Source of the DNA: Acidobacteriaceae bacterium
GTDB taxonomy: Bacteria; Acidobacteriota; Terriglobia; Terriglobales; SbA1
Direction: 5' to 3'
DNA length: 12,983 nucleotides
NCBI GenBank assembly: GCA_019237515.1
Contig: JAFAGX010000340.1
Location: 1-12,983 of the forward strand
Positions 1-7,643 of this stretch are shown here, in pieces (the stretch's first letter is position 1; every line of letters starts with the position of its first letter). Made by a program: the position numbers and the translations under genes. The notes under the pieces were generated by a model. That model saw only the letters and a program-made list of their open reading frames with translations, was not told where the DNA came from and did no database searches.

Positions 1-77
1 CATCTGAATTCGCGCATTTGTCCGCCGTCCGATACGATCAGGTTCACGAGATCCCCGGGCATGAGTCCATGGCGTAA
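1..77 (+). CDS. C-terminal tail of an unidentified upstream gene
   Basis: Reading from base 3, an open frame runs to a TAA at 75-77 and would encode the last 24 residues of a protein ending in PGHESMA. It overlaps the start of the YdcF-like gene by 17 bp, as is common inside operons. Frame 1 is also open across these bases, so which frame is used upstream cannot be decided here. The tail is too short to recognise a family. Its presence would make the YdcF-like gene a downstream member of an operon that begins outside the window. Confidence 0.4.
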   Translation, partial: SEFAHLSAVRYDQVHEIPGHESMA

Positions 78-720
78 GTTGTGTGTCGGTTTGTCGCGAG
101 TCACTGCAATCGCGGTGATATTGCTCGCTGTTCTGTGCCTGACTTCCGGGTCGTTCTTGATCATCAATCAGCCGCGGCATGCAGACGTGATCGTTGTTCT
201 TGCGGGAGAGGAAGATCTGCGCCCCGCGCTCGGCCTGGAGTTGCTGAACCAGAACTTTGCTCCTCGTCTCCTTCTTGATGTGTCAGTCGACGGAACAATC
301 TACGGTCGAAGCTCTTTGGAGCTTGCGCGAGAATACTTGCAAAGCCAGCCTCACGTGGGCGAGGCCACGACGTGCTCGATCAATGGGTTATCAACCAAGG
401 CAGAAACCGAAGATGTGAAACGATGTCTCGAACCGCTCAAAGTGCACACGGTTCTGTTAGTCACATCTGAGTACCACACCCGCCGAGCGCTGAGCATCTT
501 TCGGAAAATGTGTCCGCAGTACGAGTTCAGCGTCGCCGCGGCTTTTGACAATCGACAATTTGGAACCCGATGGTGGAGGCGGCGTCAATGGGCGAAAATG
601 AACCTGGGCGAGTGGTTACGGCTGCTCTGGTGGGAAGCAGTCGATCGCTGGCATGGTGAAGCTCGTGGCTCAATTGTGGCATCAGCAAAGCTAATTGACG
701 CAGCAGCGCTCGAGGGTTAG
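61..720 (+). CDS. YdcF/ElyC/SanA-family (DUF218) membrane-anchored protein
   Basis: A 219-residue protein with an N-terminal hydrophobic segment at about residues 14-36, which should anchor it in the inner membrane with the rest outside the cytoplasm. The DUF218 hallmarks are visible in order: the first strand ADVIVVLAG (41-49), the STKAETEDV segment (111-119) that corresponds to the family ST-x-EN motif, and SEYHTRRA (136-143). A Trp/Arg-rich tail (171-197) ends the domain. Family members such as SanA and ElyC affect envelope barrier function and peptidoglycan or enterobacterial-antigen metabolism; the reaction is not firmly known. Members often sit in exopolysaccharide loci, which fits here. 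The ATG at 61 has no strong ribosome binding site, but it precedes a good membrane anchor and overlaps the upstream tail, suggesting translational coupling. The family call is solid; the role is inferred. Confidence 0.85.
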   Translation: MSPWRKLCVGLSRVTAIAVILLAVLCLTSGSFLIINQPRHADVIVVLAGEEDLRPALGLELLNQNFAPRLLLDVSVDGTIYGRSSLELAREYLQSQPHVGEATTCSINGLSTKAETEDVKRCLEPLKVHTVLLVTSEYHTRRALSIFRKMCPQYEFSVAAAFDNRQFGTRWWRRRQWAKMNLGEWLRLLWWEAVDRWHGEARGSIVASAKLIDAAALEG

Positions 721-730
721 GCTCGGCCTG

Positions 731-1393
731 ATGTCAGGCACGCGTGTCTCAACGTGGCGCACGGTCCTTAGCTGGACGATGGCTCTCTTGATGCCAACTG
801 CCCTTGTTGCTGATGACGCGCCGGGCGCCATGGTCTATTCCAAAGGAACCGTGTGGGTGAATGGGAATGCTTCGCCCGAATCGACGGCAATTTTGTCAGG
901 AGATCTGGTACAAACTGCAAAGGAAGCGGTGGCAACAATCACCGCATCAGGTTCGAGCATCATTGTGCAGCCTGACTCCGTGGTGAAATTTGTCAGTGGG
1001 AATCTATCTCTCGAACAAGGCAGTATCAGCATTGCCAGTTCAACCGGCTTGAGAACCTCCGCGGGGATCGCGACTGTTACGCCCGCCGCGAATGCATCGG
1101 CGGAATACGAAGTCACCAATGTTAACGCCGTGATCGACGTGCTCGACCGCAAGGGCAATCTGCGGGTCAATTGCGGAAAAGAAACCGTTGATTTGTCAGA
1201 TGGAATGCAGGTGACGAGCGACGCATCGGGGCAATGCAAGCGAAAAAAGAATGCAGGGGCATATCCGCCCGCGAGCGGCAATATCCTGAGTAATCCTTAT
1301 TGGAAATACATCGCTGGAGCAGCCGGAGGTGGCATTCTGATTTGGCTACTCTGGCCGCACCCGCAGCAGCCGGCTAGCGCAGCCGCGCCGTAA
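731..1393 (+). CDS. Exported FecR-like protein with C-terminal membrane anchor
   Basis: With the ATG at 731 the product is 220 residues. An upstream in-frame TTG at 695 would overlap the YdcF-like gene by 26 bp. I prefer 731 because a GAGGG lies at 712-716 and because it puts a normal signal peptide at the start (basic SGTRVSTWR, hydrophobic core to about residue 27, then DDAPG). Residues 31-165 look like a FecR domain: a VYSKGTVWVNG strand, a GD-x-V-x-T turn (58-62), the repeated beta segments SIIVQPDSVVKF and LSLEQGSISI, and a late VTPAANASAEYEV strand. Two cysteines (148, 169) could pair. A hydrophobic stretch at 193-208 is followed by a short Pro/Ala tail. Classical FecR is an anti-sigma regulator, but no sigma factor or TonB receptor is nearby, so this is more likely a structural or surface variant. 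The gene ends 10 bp before the convergent polymerase gene. Confidence 0.7.
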   Translation: MSGTRVSTWRTVLSWTMALLMPTALVADDAPGAMVYSKGTVWVNGNASPESTAILSGDLVQTAKEAVATITASGSSIIVQPDSVVKFVSGNLSLEQGSISIASSTGLRTSAGIATVTPAANASAEYEVTNVNAVIDVLDRKGNLRVNCGKETVDLSDGMQVTSDASGQCKRKKNAGAYPPASGNILSNPYWKYIAGAAGGGILIWLLWPHPQQPASAAAP

Positions 1394-1403
1394 TCTCGAA
1401 TCG

Positions 1404-2732
1404 CTAAAGGTGTTCGTGATGAGGCGAGCGGCTCGCCCGTTGATGCAAGGGCATTCCCGATATCGCGCATAAAACGAAAAACAACGCGGCATTTGCCGGA
1501 ATCTGCAGGTTGAAATCCACGAAGCTGTGAACCAGAATGCCGGTAATGGCGAGAAGAGCAGCCAGATTGACGTCGGCCTCTGCGTTTGAGGGCCAGTGCT
1601 CTAGCTTCTTGATCCCGGTCCGATACAACGAAAGCAAAAACCAGAGCATCACCAGCCCGCCAATCGCTCCGGTCTCCACGAGCAGCTGCAAATAATCGTT
1701 GTGAGCTTTGTCGATCAACAGGTTCGTGTAGAAGCTGCGAAAATGGGGATAAACAATGGCAAAGGTCCCAAGCCCCCATCCGGTGAAAGGCTTTTCCAGG
1801 AACATTGTTATGCAGTCGCGGTCGATGCTCAGCCGCGTTCCTCCGGATAATTCTGCCTGCATTTCGGCGGGAATCTTGACCACTTTCCGAAGCAGCTCGC
1901 CGCCGCCAAGCCATGCAAGTGACGTACAAGACAGCAGTAAAAATGCGGCGACCGTGATTGCGACCTTTGTGGTGGTACGCCGACTCAGGATCAGGGCAAT
2001 GAGGACTGACATTTGCACCACAAATGCGAACATTCCCCCGCGCGAACCACAGATGAAAATAGTGCTGGCCATCAGAGTCGCGGCAATTGCGGCCAGAGCT
2101 TTATGCCGGCGCTGTCCGCGAGGGGACAGGAAGAGGACGAGGGCGAAGGGTATCAGCATTTCCATCAGTCCTGCGTAGTGATTGTGGTTTACATAAGGGC
2201 CGTAAATCCTCCCTCCCATTCTTGGACGTCGAATCCAATACAGTTTGTCATTGGAGGTGATGCCTTGAACCAAGGCAAAGGCCGCCACCAGAGAGCCATA
2301 ACAAGAGAATGCACCTAACAGTGTTTTGAAGTGCCGCCGCCGTTGCAGCGACTGCACCATCACGAAGGACAGTAGTGCGTAAGAACCATACAAGAGCAGG
2401 ATTGAAACAGTTGCGGCCCGATAAGCGGTTCTGCGAAGGATCAACTGACAAACCACCAAGGCCGCGAACGCGGCCATGGGCAAGAAGACGCTACTTCGAT
2501 GCAGATGCAGTTCACCCACATATGCTTGCCGGAAAGCCCAAAAGATGAACAGCAGCATTGAACCAGCCTGCAAGCTAAAAATTGCCCAATGCTCAACCGC
2601 GCCAAACGCCAGCGGCGCGAGAAGTAATAAGGTAAGGCTGCCGGCGAACAAAACCGATTGCAGGCGCTTTGTGGAAGGCTTTGGCGAGGCGCTGATATCG
2701 ATATGGGGAGCGATTGCTGCGGCAGAGCTCAT
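1404..2732 (-). CDS. O-antigen ligase / Wzy_C-family polysaccharide polymerase
   Basis: A 442-residue multi-pass inner-membrane protein with roughly ten hydrophobic segments. The signature of the O-antigen ligase/polymerase superfamily is clear: GPYVNHNHYAGLM (178-190), SRGG (230-233), GGTRL with R300 in the large periplasmic loop, GWGLGTF...YPHF (318-331), AHNDYLQLLVETG (343-355) and VHSFVDFNLQIPAN (401-414). Such enzymes transfer or polymerise lipid-linked glycans on the periplasmic side. Next to a Wzz/autokinase, polymerisation of repeat units is more likely than lipid A ligation, but sequence alone does not separate the two. The start codon overlaps the stop of the preceding TPR gene (ATGA), with AGGTGG just upstream, so the two are probably translationally coupled. 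It is the last gene of the minus-strand unit. Confidence 0.88.
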   Translation of the reverse strand: MSSAAAIAPHIDISASPKPSTKRLQSVLFAGSLTLLLLAPLAFGAVEHWAIFSLQAGSMLLFIFWAFRQAYVGELHLHRSSVFLPMAAFAALVVCQLILRRTAYRAATVSILLLYGSYALLSFVMVQSLQRRRHFKTLLGAFSCYGSLVAAFALVQGITSNDKLYWIRRPRMGGRIYGPYVNHNHYAGLMEMLIPFALVLFLSPRGQRRHKALAAIAATLMASTIFICGSRGGMFAFVVQMSVLIALILSRRTTTKVAITVAAFLLLSCTSLAWLGGGELLRKVVKIPAEMQAELSGGTRLSIDRDCITMFLEKPFTGWGLGTFAIVYPHFRSFYTNLLIDKAHNDYLQLLVETGAIGGLVMLWFLLSLYRTGIKKLEHWPSNAEADVNLAALLAITGILVHSFVDFNLQIPANAALFFVLCAISGMPLHQRASRSPHHEHL

Positions 2733-4000
2733 TCGCCACCTGCCACGCGGGTATGTTCGATGAGGCGTACGCCGTCAAGCCATAGTCTGCCTCGGATGGC
2801 ATTGTTGGCGGGCACGCGCGCAATCCGCACGACCAACAGCTTTGTATCGGAGGCCGTGGTGAAGGTGCCGTTCACGTCCTTCCAGAAATCCGCGTCCTTC
2901 AGATCTTCGCTTTCGAAATAGCGAGTACCACTGAATGCATCCTGCAGTGCAAGTCGCGGTCCACCGGCGCCTTCGATGTTCTCTGATTTAAAGAAGGCAG
3001 AAAATTCATAGTCTGTGTTGGGTTCGACAGGAACCAGTTGTCGGATGCCGGCGTCCTCAAGCCCGCCACTGTTGAATTCGATGGAAAGTGATTGCTGGGC
3101 AGAATGATTCTCTGTGGGATCAATGGCCAGGGAAACGCCGGCGACATTTTCGTACAGCCAGTCGAACCCGCCGTTCAGAACCGGCGAACTAAAATCTCCA
3201 TTGACCAGAAGATTTCGCGGAGAGGGCTGATAGGCAGAAAGATCAGAGAGATTTGCAGCATCCTTCCAAACGCGCCGGGCCTGATCAATTTCCTTTTGCC
3301 CGGTCAAGAAGCGAATGTATTCAAAAACGTAGCGTGTACTGACTGGGGCGTGTAGTTGCGCCACTTGTGCCCATGTCAGTGCCGCCGCTGTCGGCTGGTT
3401 TTGCGAAATCAGAAATTCGAGAAAACTGGAGTAAACATCAGCCCGTCGCGGCAGAACCGTTGCGAGCAATGAGCTGACATCCGGCCGAATGCGCCAGCAG
3501 CGCTCCAGACTTGCACCCATCAGGTACGGGTCATTTTCAGCAACCACGCCGAATTCATGGAGGGCGTTATCGAGCTTACCTTCAGCCCAAAGGCGATTCG
3601 CCGCTTGCCATGCAATTTCCGGAGTCCGCGGATCTGTGGCGAGCGCCTTCTCAACTGCGCTTATCTCTTTTTCTTTTTCGCCGAGCAGCTGATAAGCGGT
3701 GGAAAGATCGAGCCAGTAGATTGCGTTGTAAGGATTCAAGCTGATTGCGGATTCAATAAATCTCACCGCAGCAGCGGGATCCTGATCAACAAATAGATGA
3801 TAGCGGCCGAGAATGTGCCGATAATTGGCGTTCATCGGCTGAAGTGCAGCCGCCTTCTCAAGACTCCCGAGAACAGGTTTTTCGGCGAAGTGCGCAGCTA
3901 CGAATTCTCGCGTGCAGAGGCTGAGATAAGCCGTACACAAAATCACGCAGCCTGCCAAAAATGCGAACTTGCGGGCGGAGCTGTGAAGCGCGATCTGCAT
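2729..4000 (-). CDS. TPR protein with C-terminal carbohydrate-binding-like domain
   Basis: A 423-residue protein. Residues 9-30 form one hydrophobic segment, so the rest is probably periplasmic and tethered to the inner membrane. Three TPR-like helix pairs follow at about 42-75, 76-109 and 110-143, recognisable by A-x-x-x-x-P-x-N/D spacing (ALQPMNANY, SLNPYNAIY, ATDPRTPEI), with weaker helical repeats to about 250. From about 261 the protein becomes beta-rich: NLLVNGDFSSP...GGFDW, then YEFSAFFKSENI (331-342) and RLWLDGVRL (405-413). This pattern resembles CBM4_9-type carbohydrate-binding or related jelly-roll domains. It starts 16 bp after the autokinase gene and overlaps the polymerase gene by 4 bp. 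The likely role is to help the polymerase assemble or hold the glycan. The binding-domain call is by pattern only, and no catalytic motif is visible. Confidence 0.75.
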   Translation of the reverse strand: MQIALHSSARKFAFLAGCVILCTAYLSLCTREFVAAHFAEKPVLGSLEKAAALQPMNANYRHILGRYHLFVDQDPAAAVRFIESAISLNPYNAIYWLDLSTAYQLLGEKEKEISAVEKALATDPRTPEIAWQAANRLWAEGKLDNALHEFGVVAENDPYLMGASLERCWRIRPDVSSLLATVLPRRADVYSSFLEFLISQNQPTAAALTWAQVAQLHAPVSTRYVFEYIRFLTGQKEIDQARRVWKDAANLSDLSAYQPSPRNLLVNGDFSSPVLNGGFDWLYENVAGVSLAIDPTENHSAQQSLSIEFNSGGLEDAGIRQLVPVEPNTDYEFSAFFKSENIEGAGGPRLALQDAFSGTRYFESEDLKDADFWKDVNGTFTTASDTKLLVVRIARVPANNAIRGRLWLDGVRLIEHTRVAGGE

Positions 4001-4016
4001 GCAATAGCTTCGAAAA

Positions 4017-6347
4017 CTATGCTCGAGTGGATCTCACTTCAGAAATCTCGGCTTCCTCGTCCTGGTAGTACTTGTTGCCGTACTTGCCCCGGTATTCATA
4101 GTAGTAGTAATAGTCCGGAGAATTGAGATCTACGGCATTCATCAGAACACCGCATACGCGTGCGTTGACAGAGAGCAGGAGATCGCGCGCTCTGCGCAAA
4201 GCCTGCTTGGTGGTCTGTCCCGAGCGAATGACGAGTACAACCTGGTCCGCTGCCGTGGATATGACCACGGCGTCGGTAACCGATAAAGTTGGAGGCGTAT
4301 CGATTACGACGTGGTCATATTGTTCTCGCAACTGCGCCAGCACGTTTTTCATATTGGCGGAGGCGAGGAGTTCAGCGGGATTGGGAGGCGGCGTCCCGGC
4401 CGGCAGCAGGAAAAGCGTCGGCAGAATCGCCGAGCGGACAACGGCGGACTCCAATTCGAGGTTTGCGGTAAGGACATTACTGAGTCCGGTCTTTGGTCCC
4501 ATGCCCAAAGTTTTATGAATGCTCGGACGCCGCAAATCGGCGTCGACCAGTAAAACGCGCGCTCCCTTTTGTGCCAGCACGATCGCCAGATTGAGGCTGG
4601 TAGTCGTCTTACCTTCCTCCGGGAGTGCGCTGGTCACTAGAATTACTTTCGGTGGACCGCCGACGGAGGTCAGGAGCAACGAGGTACGCAAAGAGCGGTA
4701 CGATTCTGCCATCTGGGATTTCGGCCGCGATTGAGTGACCAGTTCGACCGCTTCCTTGGAACTTGCCAGCGCCAGCCGACGACGAGGCGCAAGCTCAGTG
4801 CTGGCGCGGGAACCCAGGGGAATCATACCGAGAGATGGAAGACCGGAGATCGACTGGGCCTGTTCCGGAGTACGAACGGTGTTGTCCAGCCCCTCAAGAA
4901 CAAACGCGAGCAATACGCCCGTGGTGAGTCCTAATGCCAAGGCAAAAGCGACATTGCGCGGGAGGTTGGGCTCGGAAGGTGACGTGGGCACGCGCGCGGT
5001 ATCCACGATACGGAAGTTATTGGACCGCAAACCCGCCGTGACGCCTGCCTCTTTCAGCTTTTCAAGCAGGCCTTCGTACAGAGTGCGATTGGTTTCAACA
5101 TCTCGTTTCAGTAGGCTGTATTCGATTGCGCTTTCATTAAGTTTATTGGCTTCCTGTTTTTGCTGTTCGAGTGCTGCACGAAGCATGTTCTCGCGTTGCA
5201 CTGCAGCCTGGTAGTCTCCGCGCAGGCGGGCAGTAATTTTCTTCATTTCGATCTGCATCTGTGCCTGCACTTCCGAAAGCTGGCTCCGGATCTGCGCCAG
5301 TTTGGGATATGCGGGGCCGAACTGGACGCCCAAAACGGCGATCTGGATCTTCAAATCGGCTTCCTGCTCACGCAACTTTTCAAGAAGTGAGGAACTGGCC
5401 GCCGAGCCCCTGGCGGCGTTTTGGGCCTGTGCGGCGGCGGTGATGGAATCCGCATCCCCGCTTTGCACCAGACGATAGATCGATTCCTTGTCCATGCGCG
5501 CGGATTGCGCTTCGGTAAATTCCCGATTAAGTTCGTCCAGCTTCGCGGTCGTGATGTTTTGTTTTTCGTCGATACCCAGAATTTCGTGCTCTTTCTGGTA
5601 CTTCACCAGCTTTTCTTGCGACGTTTCCACTTTCATCTGCAGGTCGACCAGTTGTTTCGAGAGCCATTCCGAAGCCTGCATGGTCGATTCAAAACGTGTT
5701 TTGAAATTCTGCTCAACGTAGGTACTGACCAAAGCGTTGACCACTCGGGCAGCCAGACGTGGATCGGGGCTGCGATAGTGAATTTCAACGATGCGGGTGT
5801 TCGGAACCAAAGCCACAACCAGGCCGCCCTTGAAGCCGCCTAGCAGTGCAGACATTTTCGGCGAGTCCGGCTGCAGGAGTTGCGTAGTAAGCGGCAAGCC
5901 GGCGCTGGTTGAGTCGGGTTTGGCATCATTGGACCTGTCCAACCCCAACTGGCGGATCACCTGCAACGCCAGTAAGTCGCTCTTCAGAATGCGAACTTCC
6001 GTATCAAGGTCGGTGGGATCGTAGTAGTCGCCAGAAGAGCCACTCGTATCCTTCAGGTTGAGCGAAACCGGATCCATCTTGTTGATGGCGATGCTGCCGA
6101 CAGCGTCATAAATCGGTGTGCTTCGCAAAGTCGAAATCGCCACCACCGCCACCACTACAACCACGCTACATACGACCACCCACTTGCGCTTCATCAACAC
6201 ACGAATAGAGTCCCGCAATGCAGAGTCCTGCACGGGGGCGACCGGATAAAAGCCGGTCAAAGCCGTGGGTTGCCAATCAAAGGGAAGGGTCCCCTGAGGG
6301 TCGCGAAAAACTTGGCCGTGTATGGGCATCAGCGGTCCAGGGGACAT
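4017..6347 (-). CDS. Wzz-type chain-length regulator fused to BY-family tyrosine autokinase
   Basis: A 776-residue inner-membrane co-polymerase and kinase. After a 54-residue cytoplasmic leader come TM1 (about 55-72, very Val-rich), a Wzz domain, a long periplasmic coiled coil (about 225-430), a Pro-rich TSPSEPNLPRN before TM2 (about 465-486), and a cytoplasmic kinase. The kinase shows the E-x2-R-x2-R oligomerisation motif (548-554), Walker A SALPEEGKTTT, Walker A' VLLVDADLRRP (598-608), Walker B VVIDTPP and a Tyr-rich C-terminus (nine Tyr in 746-761). Such proteins set chain length and gate export through cycles of C-terminal tyrosine phosphorylation. A GTG at 6350 directly precedes the ATG at 6347; I choose the ATG because GAGG lies 7 nt upstream. 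It is the first gene of the minus-strand unit. No Wza-type outer-membrane exporter is in the window. Confidence 0.93.
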   Translation of the reverse strand: MSPGPLMPIHGQVFRDPQGTLPFDWQPTALTGFYPVAPVQDSALRDSIRVLMKRKWVVVCSVVVVVAVVAISTLRSTPIYDAVGSIAINKMDPVSLNLKDTSGSSGDYYDPTDLDTEVRILKSDLLALQVIRQLGLDRSNDAKPDSTSAGLPLTTQLLQPDSPKMSALLGGFKGGLVVALVPNTRIVEIHYRSPDPRLAARVVNALVSTYVEQNFKTRFESTMQASEWLSKQLVDLQMKVETSQEKLVKYQKEHEILGIDEKQNITTAKLDELNREFTEAQSARMDKESIYRLVQSGDADSITAAAQAQNAARGSAASSSLLEKLREQEADLKIQIAVLGVQFGPAYPKLAQIRSQLSEVQAQMQIEMKKITARLRGDYQAAVQRENMLRAALEQQKQEANKLNESAIEYSLLKRDVETNRTLYEGLLEKLKEAGVTAGLRSNNFRIVDTARVPTSPSEPNLPRNVAFALALGLTTGVLLAFVLEGLDNTVRTPEQAQSISGLPSLGMIPLGSRASTELAPRRRLALASSKEAVELVTQSRPKSQMAESYRSLRTSLLLTSVGGPPKVILVTSALPEEGKTTTSLNLAIVLAQKGARVLLVDADLRRPSIHKTLGMGPKTGLSNVLTANLELESAVVRSAILPTLFLLPAGTPPPNPAELLASANMKNVLAQLREQYDHVVIDTPPTLSVTDAVVISTAADQVVLVIRSGQTTKQALRRARDLLLSVNARVCGVLMNAVDLNSPDYYYYYEYRGKYGNKYYQDEEAEISEVRSTRA

Positions 6348-6354
6348 CACTGGG

Positions 6355-6358
6355 CCTC
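6355..6358 (-). promoter_or_regulatory. Ribosome binding site of the autokinase gene
   Basis: GAGG on the minus strand lies 7 nt before the ATG at 6347 but only 4 nt before the GTG at 6350. The spacing favours the ATG as the start. Confidence 0.6.
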
Positions 6359-6495
6359 AGAAGCGTCGCGGGCGCTCACAGAACGACTCGCGAATAGTTC
6401 GCAGGCGGTTGAAAGCATCGAGTGCTTCCAGTATCGCAAACAGACGGATGCCTGTGCCGTAATCTCGCTGGTTCCCTAGTGTTAACGCGGGTTCC

Positions 6496-6514
6496 TGCAG
6501 AATTTCTGCATGCA
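6496..6514. repeat. Nested palindromes, candidate operator
   Basis: TGCAGAA (6496-6502) and TTCTGCA (6504-6510) form perfect 7-bp arms around a single T. The right arm runs into TGCATGCA (6507-6514), itself a perfect 8-bp palindrome. The pair covers the expected -35 site and part of the spacer of the TATACT box, where a repressor or activator would bind. A 7-bp dyad with a fixed spacer is expected about once by chance in 13 kb, so only the location makes it suggestive. Confidence 0.35.
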
Positions 6515-6601
6515 TAGTGCGCTTATACTGACGCTGAAATTACGGCATTGTTGCTGTAGTTGACCAGCCGAAGGTGTATCCGGAAGGCGCTTGCGATTCG
6601 C

Positions 6602-6605
6602 GAGG
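6602..6605 (+). promoter_or_regulatory. Ribosome binding site of pseB
   Basis: GAGG ends 8 nt before the ATG at 6614, a normal spacing. It supports that start over an in-frame TTG at 6560, which would add 18 residues unlike the family and has no binding site. Confidence 0.65.
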
Positions 6606-6613
6606 CAACATAC

Positions 6614-7639
6614 ATGAGATGGTCGGAACAGGTGGTGTTGGTTACAGGCGGCACTGGGTCATTCGGACGCAAGCTTGTCGAATTGATGCTGGAGGAATAC
6701 CGCCCGCAGAAGCTGATTGTGTTCAGCCGCGATGAGCTCAAGCAGCACGACATGCAAATTGCGGGTTACGATCACCCCAGCCTGCGCTATTTCATAGGCG
6801 ATGTCCGGGACCAGCAGCGGCTGGAACGTGCCTTCGCGGGCGTCACGGTGGTGGTTCACGCTGCTGCAATGAAGCAAGTTCCGGCTTGTGAATACAACCC
6901 ATTTGAAGCCATTCAGACCAATGTGATCGGCGGTCGAAATGTTATCGACGCGGCGATTAACGCCGGTGTACGGCGAATCTTGTTTCTCAGTACCGATAAG
7001 GCTGTGAATCCGATCAATCTTTATGGCGCCACCAAGCTTTGCGCCGAGAAAATGTTTGTCCAGGCGAATGCGTATTCGGGAGCGCAAAATACACGTTTCA
7101 GCTGTGCGCGCTATGGCAATGTTCTTGGGAGCCGTGGCAGCGTGATTCCAGTGTTCCTGAAACAGCGCGAGACTGGACGCATTACCCTCACGGATCCGCG
7201 GATGACGCGCTTTTGGATCACTCTCGACCAGGGTGTGCGATTCGTGGCGCGATGCATTGAGCAAATGCATGGAGGCGAAATCTTCGTTCCGAAAATTCCC
7301 AGCATGCGAATGTTAGAGCTTGCCGAAGCACTGGCCCCCGGATGCGAAATGCAGGTCGTGGGGATTCGAGCGGGCGAAAAGTTGCATGAGGTTCTGCTGT
7401 CCGAGGATGAAGCGCGGCATTCTGTTGAATTGGACGACATGTATGTGATTCAGCCGGAATACTCCTGGTGCGCGCGAGAAAATTGGACCGGCGCGCGACC
7501 CTTGCCCGACGGATTCCGCTATTCAAGCGATGGAAACTCGCGCTGGCTTTGCGCAGAAGACCTCTATGAGTTGATGGGCGAAAGCACTGGAGTGCTTGCC
7601 GGAAAGAGCTCCGGACAGCGCATCCGGGCGCACGCGTAA
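6614..7639 (+). CDS. pseB: UDP-N-acetylglucosamine 4,6-dehydratase (inverting), PseB
   Basis: A 341-residue cytoplasmic extended short-chain dehydrogenase, the usual length for soluble PseB. The Rossmann motif TGGTGSFGRK is at 11-20, close to the PseB/FlaA1 consensus. VHAAAMKQVP (81-90), the catalytic STDKAVNP (126-133, with D128 and K129), Y137 in NLYGATK with K141, and the ARYGNVLGSRGSV stretch (165-177) all match the family. The enzyme removes water from UDP-GlcNAc and inverts C5, giving the 4-keto-6-deoxy-L-arabino sugar, the first step of pseudaminic acid synthesis. It lacks the membrane segments of PglF-type dehydratases. It opens the operon behind the divergent control region, and pseC begins 4 bp after its stop. 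The presence of PseC and PseG downstream supports the Pse assignment. Confidence 0.93.
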   Translation: MRWSEQVVLVTGGTGSFGRKLVELMLEEYRPQKLIVFSRDELKQHDMQIAGYDHPSLRYFIGDVRDQQRLERAFAGVTVVVHAAAMKQVPACEYNPFEAIQTNVIGGRNVIDAAINAGVRRILFLSTDKAVNPINLYGATKLCAEKMFVQANAYSGAQNTRFSCARYGNVLGSRGSVIPVFLKQRETGRITLTDPRMTRFWITLDQGVRFVARCIEQMHGGEIFVPKIPSMRMLELAEALAPGCEMQVVGIRAGEKLHEVLLSEDEARHSVELDDMYVIQPEYSWCARENWTGARPLPDGFRYSSDGNSRWLCAEDLYELMGESTGVLAGKSSGQRIRAHA

Positions 7640-7643
7640 ACCT

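Larger units (their letters stand above)
6348..6613. promoter_or_regulatory. Divergent control region between the kinase and pse operons
   Basis: This 266-bp stretch lies between two divergent starts and has no convincing gene, so it should carry promoters for both units. On the plus strand TATACT at 6524-6529 is a good -10 candidate. The matching -35 position (about 6501-6506) is a poor match to consensus, which would fit activator dependence or a non-standard sigma factor. From that -10, the pseB leader would be roughly 75-80 nt. Two palindromes cover the -35 position and the spacer. For the minus strand I found no convincing -35/-10 pair. No riboswitch-like fold or terminator was evident by eye. 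Confidence 0.5.

Noticed and set aside
835..1281. Minus-strand open frame of 148 codons
   Set aside because: It is antisense to the FecR-like gene, whose signal peptide and beta-strand pattern make it the real reading frame.
1423..1437. GC-rich inverted repeat GGCGAG/CTCGCC with a 3-nt loop, possible terminator
   Set aside because: It lies inside the 3' end of the polymerase coding sequence and has no T-run on either strand; a chance palindrome in GC-rich coding DNA is more likely.
1297..1929. Minus-strand open frame of 210 codons
   Set aside because: It shares the strand but is out of frame with the polymerase gene, which carries the Wzy_C motifs; the translation is Arg-rich and family-less.
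4735..5843. Long plus-strand open frames of 159 and 140 codons (4735-5214 and 5421-5843)
   Set aside because: They lie antisense inside the coiled-coil and kinase region of the autokinase gene, which has full family motifs; the translations are Ser/Arg/Leu-rich with no recognisable domain.
6141..6183. Low-complexity ACC/CAC-rich stretch, possible tandem repeat
   Set aside because: On the minus strand it encodes the Val-rich first membrane segment of the autokinase, and the period is irregular.
6560..6565. TTGACC as a -35 box for pseB
   Set aside because: No acceptable -10 sequence lies 16-18 bp downstream.
6659..7270. Minus-strand open frame of 203 codons
   Set aside because: It is antisense to the conserved core of pseB.
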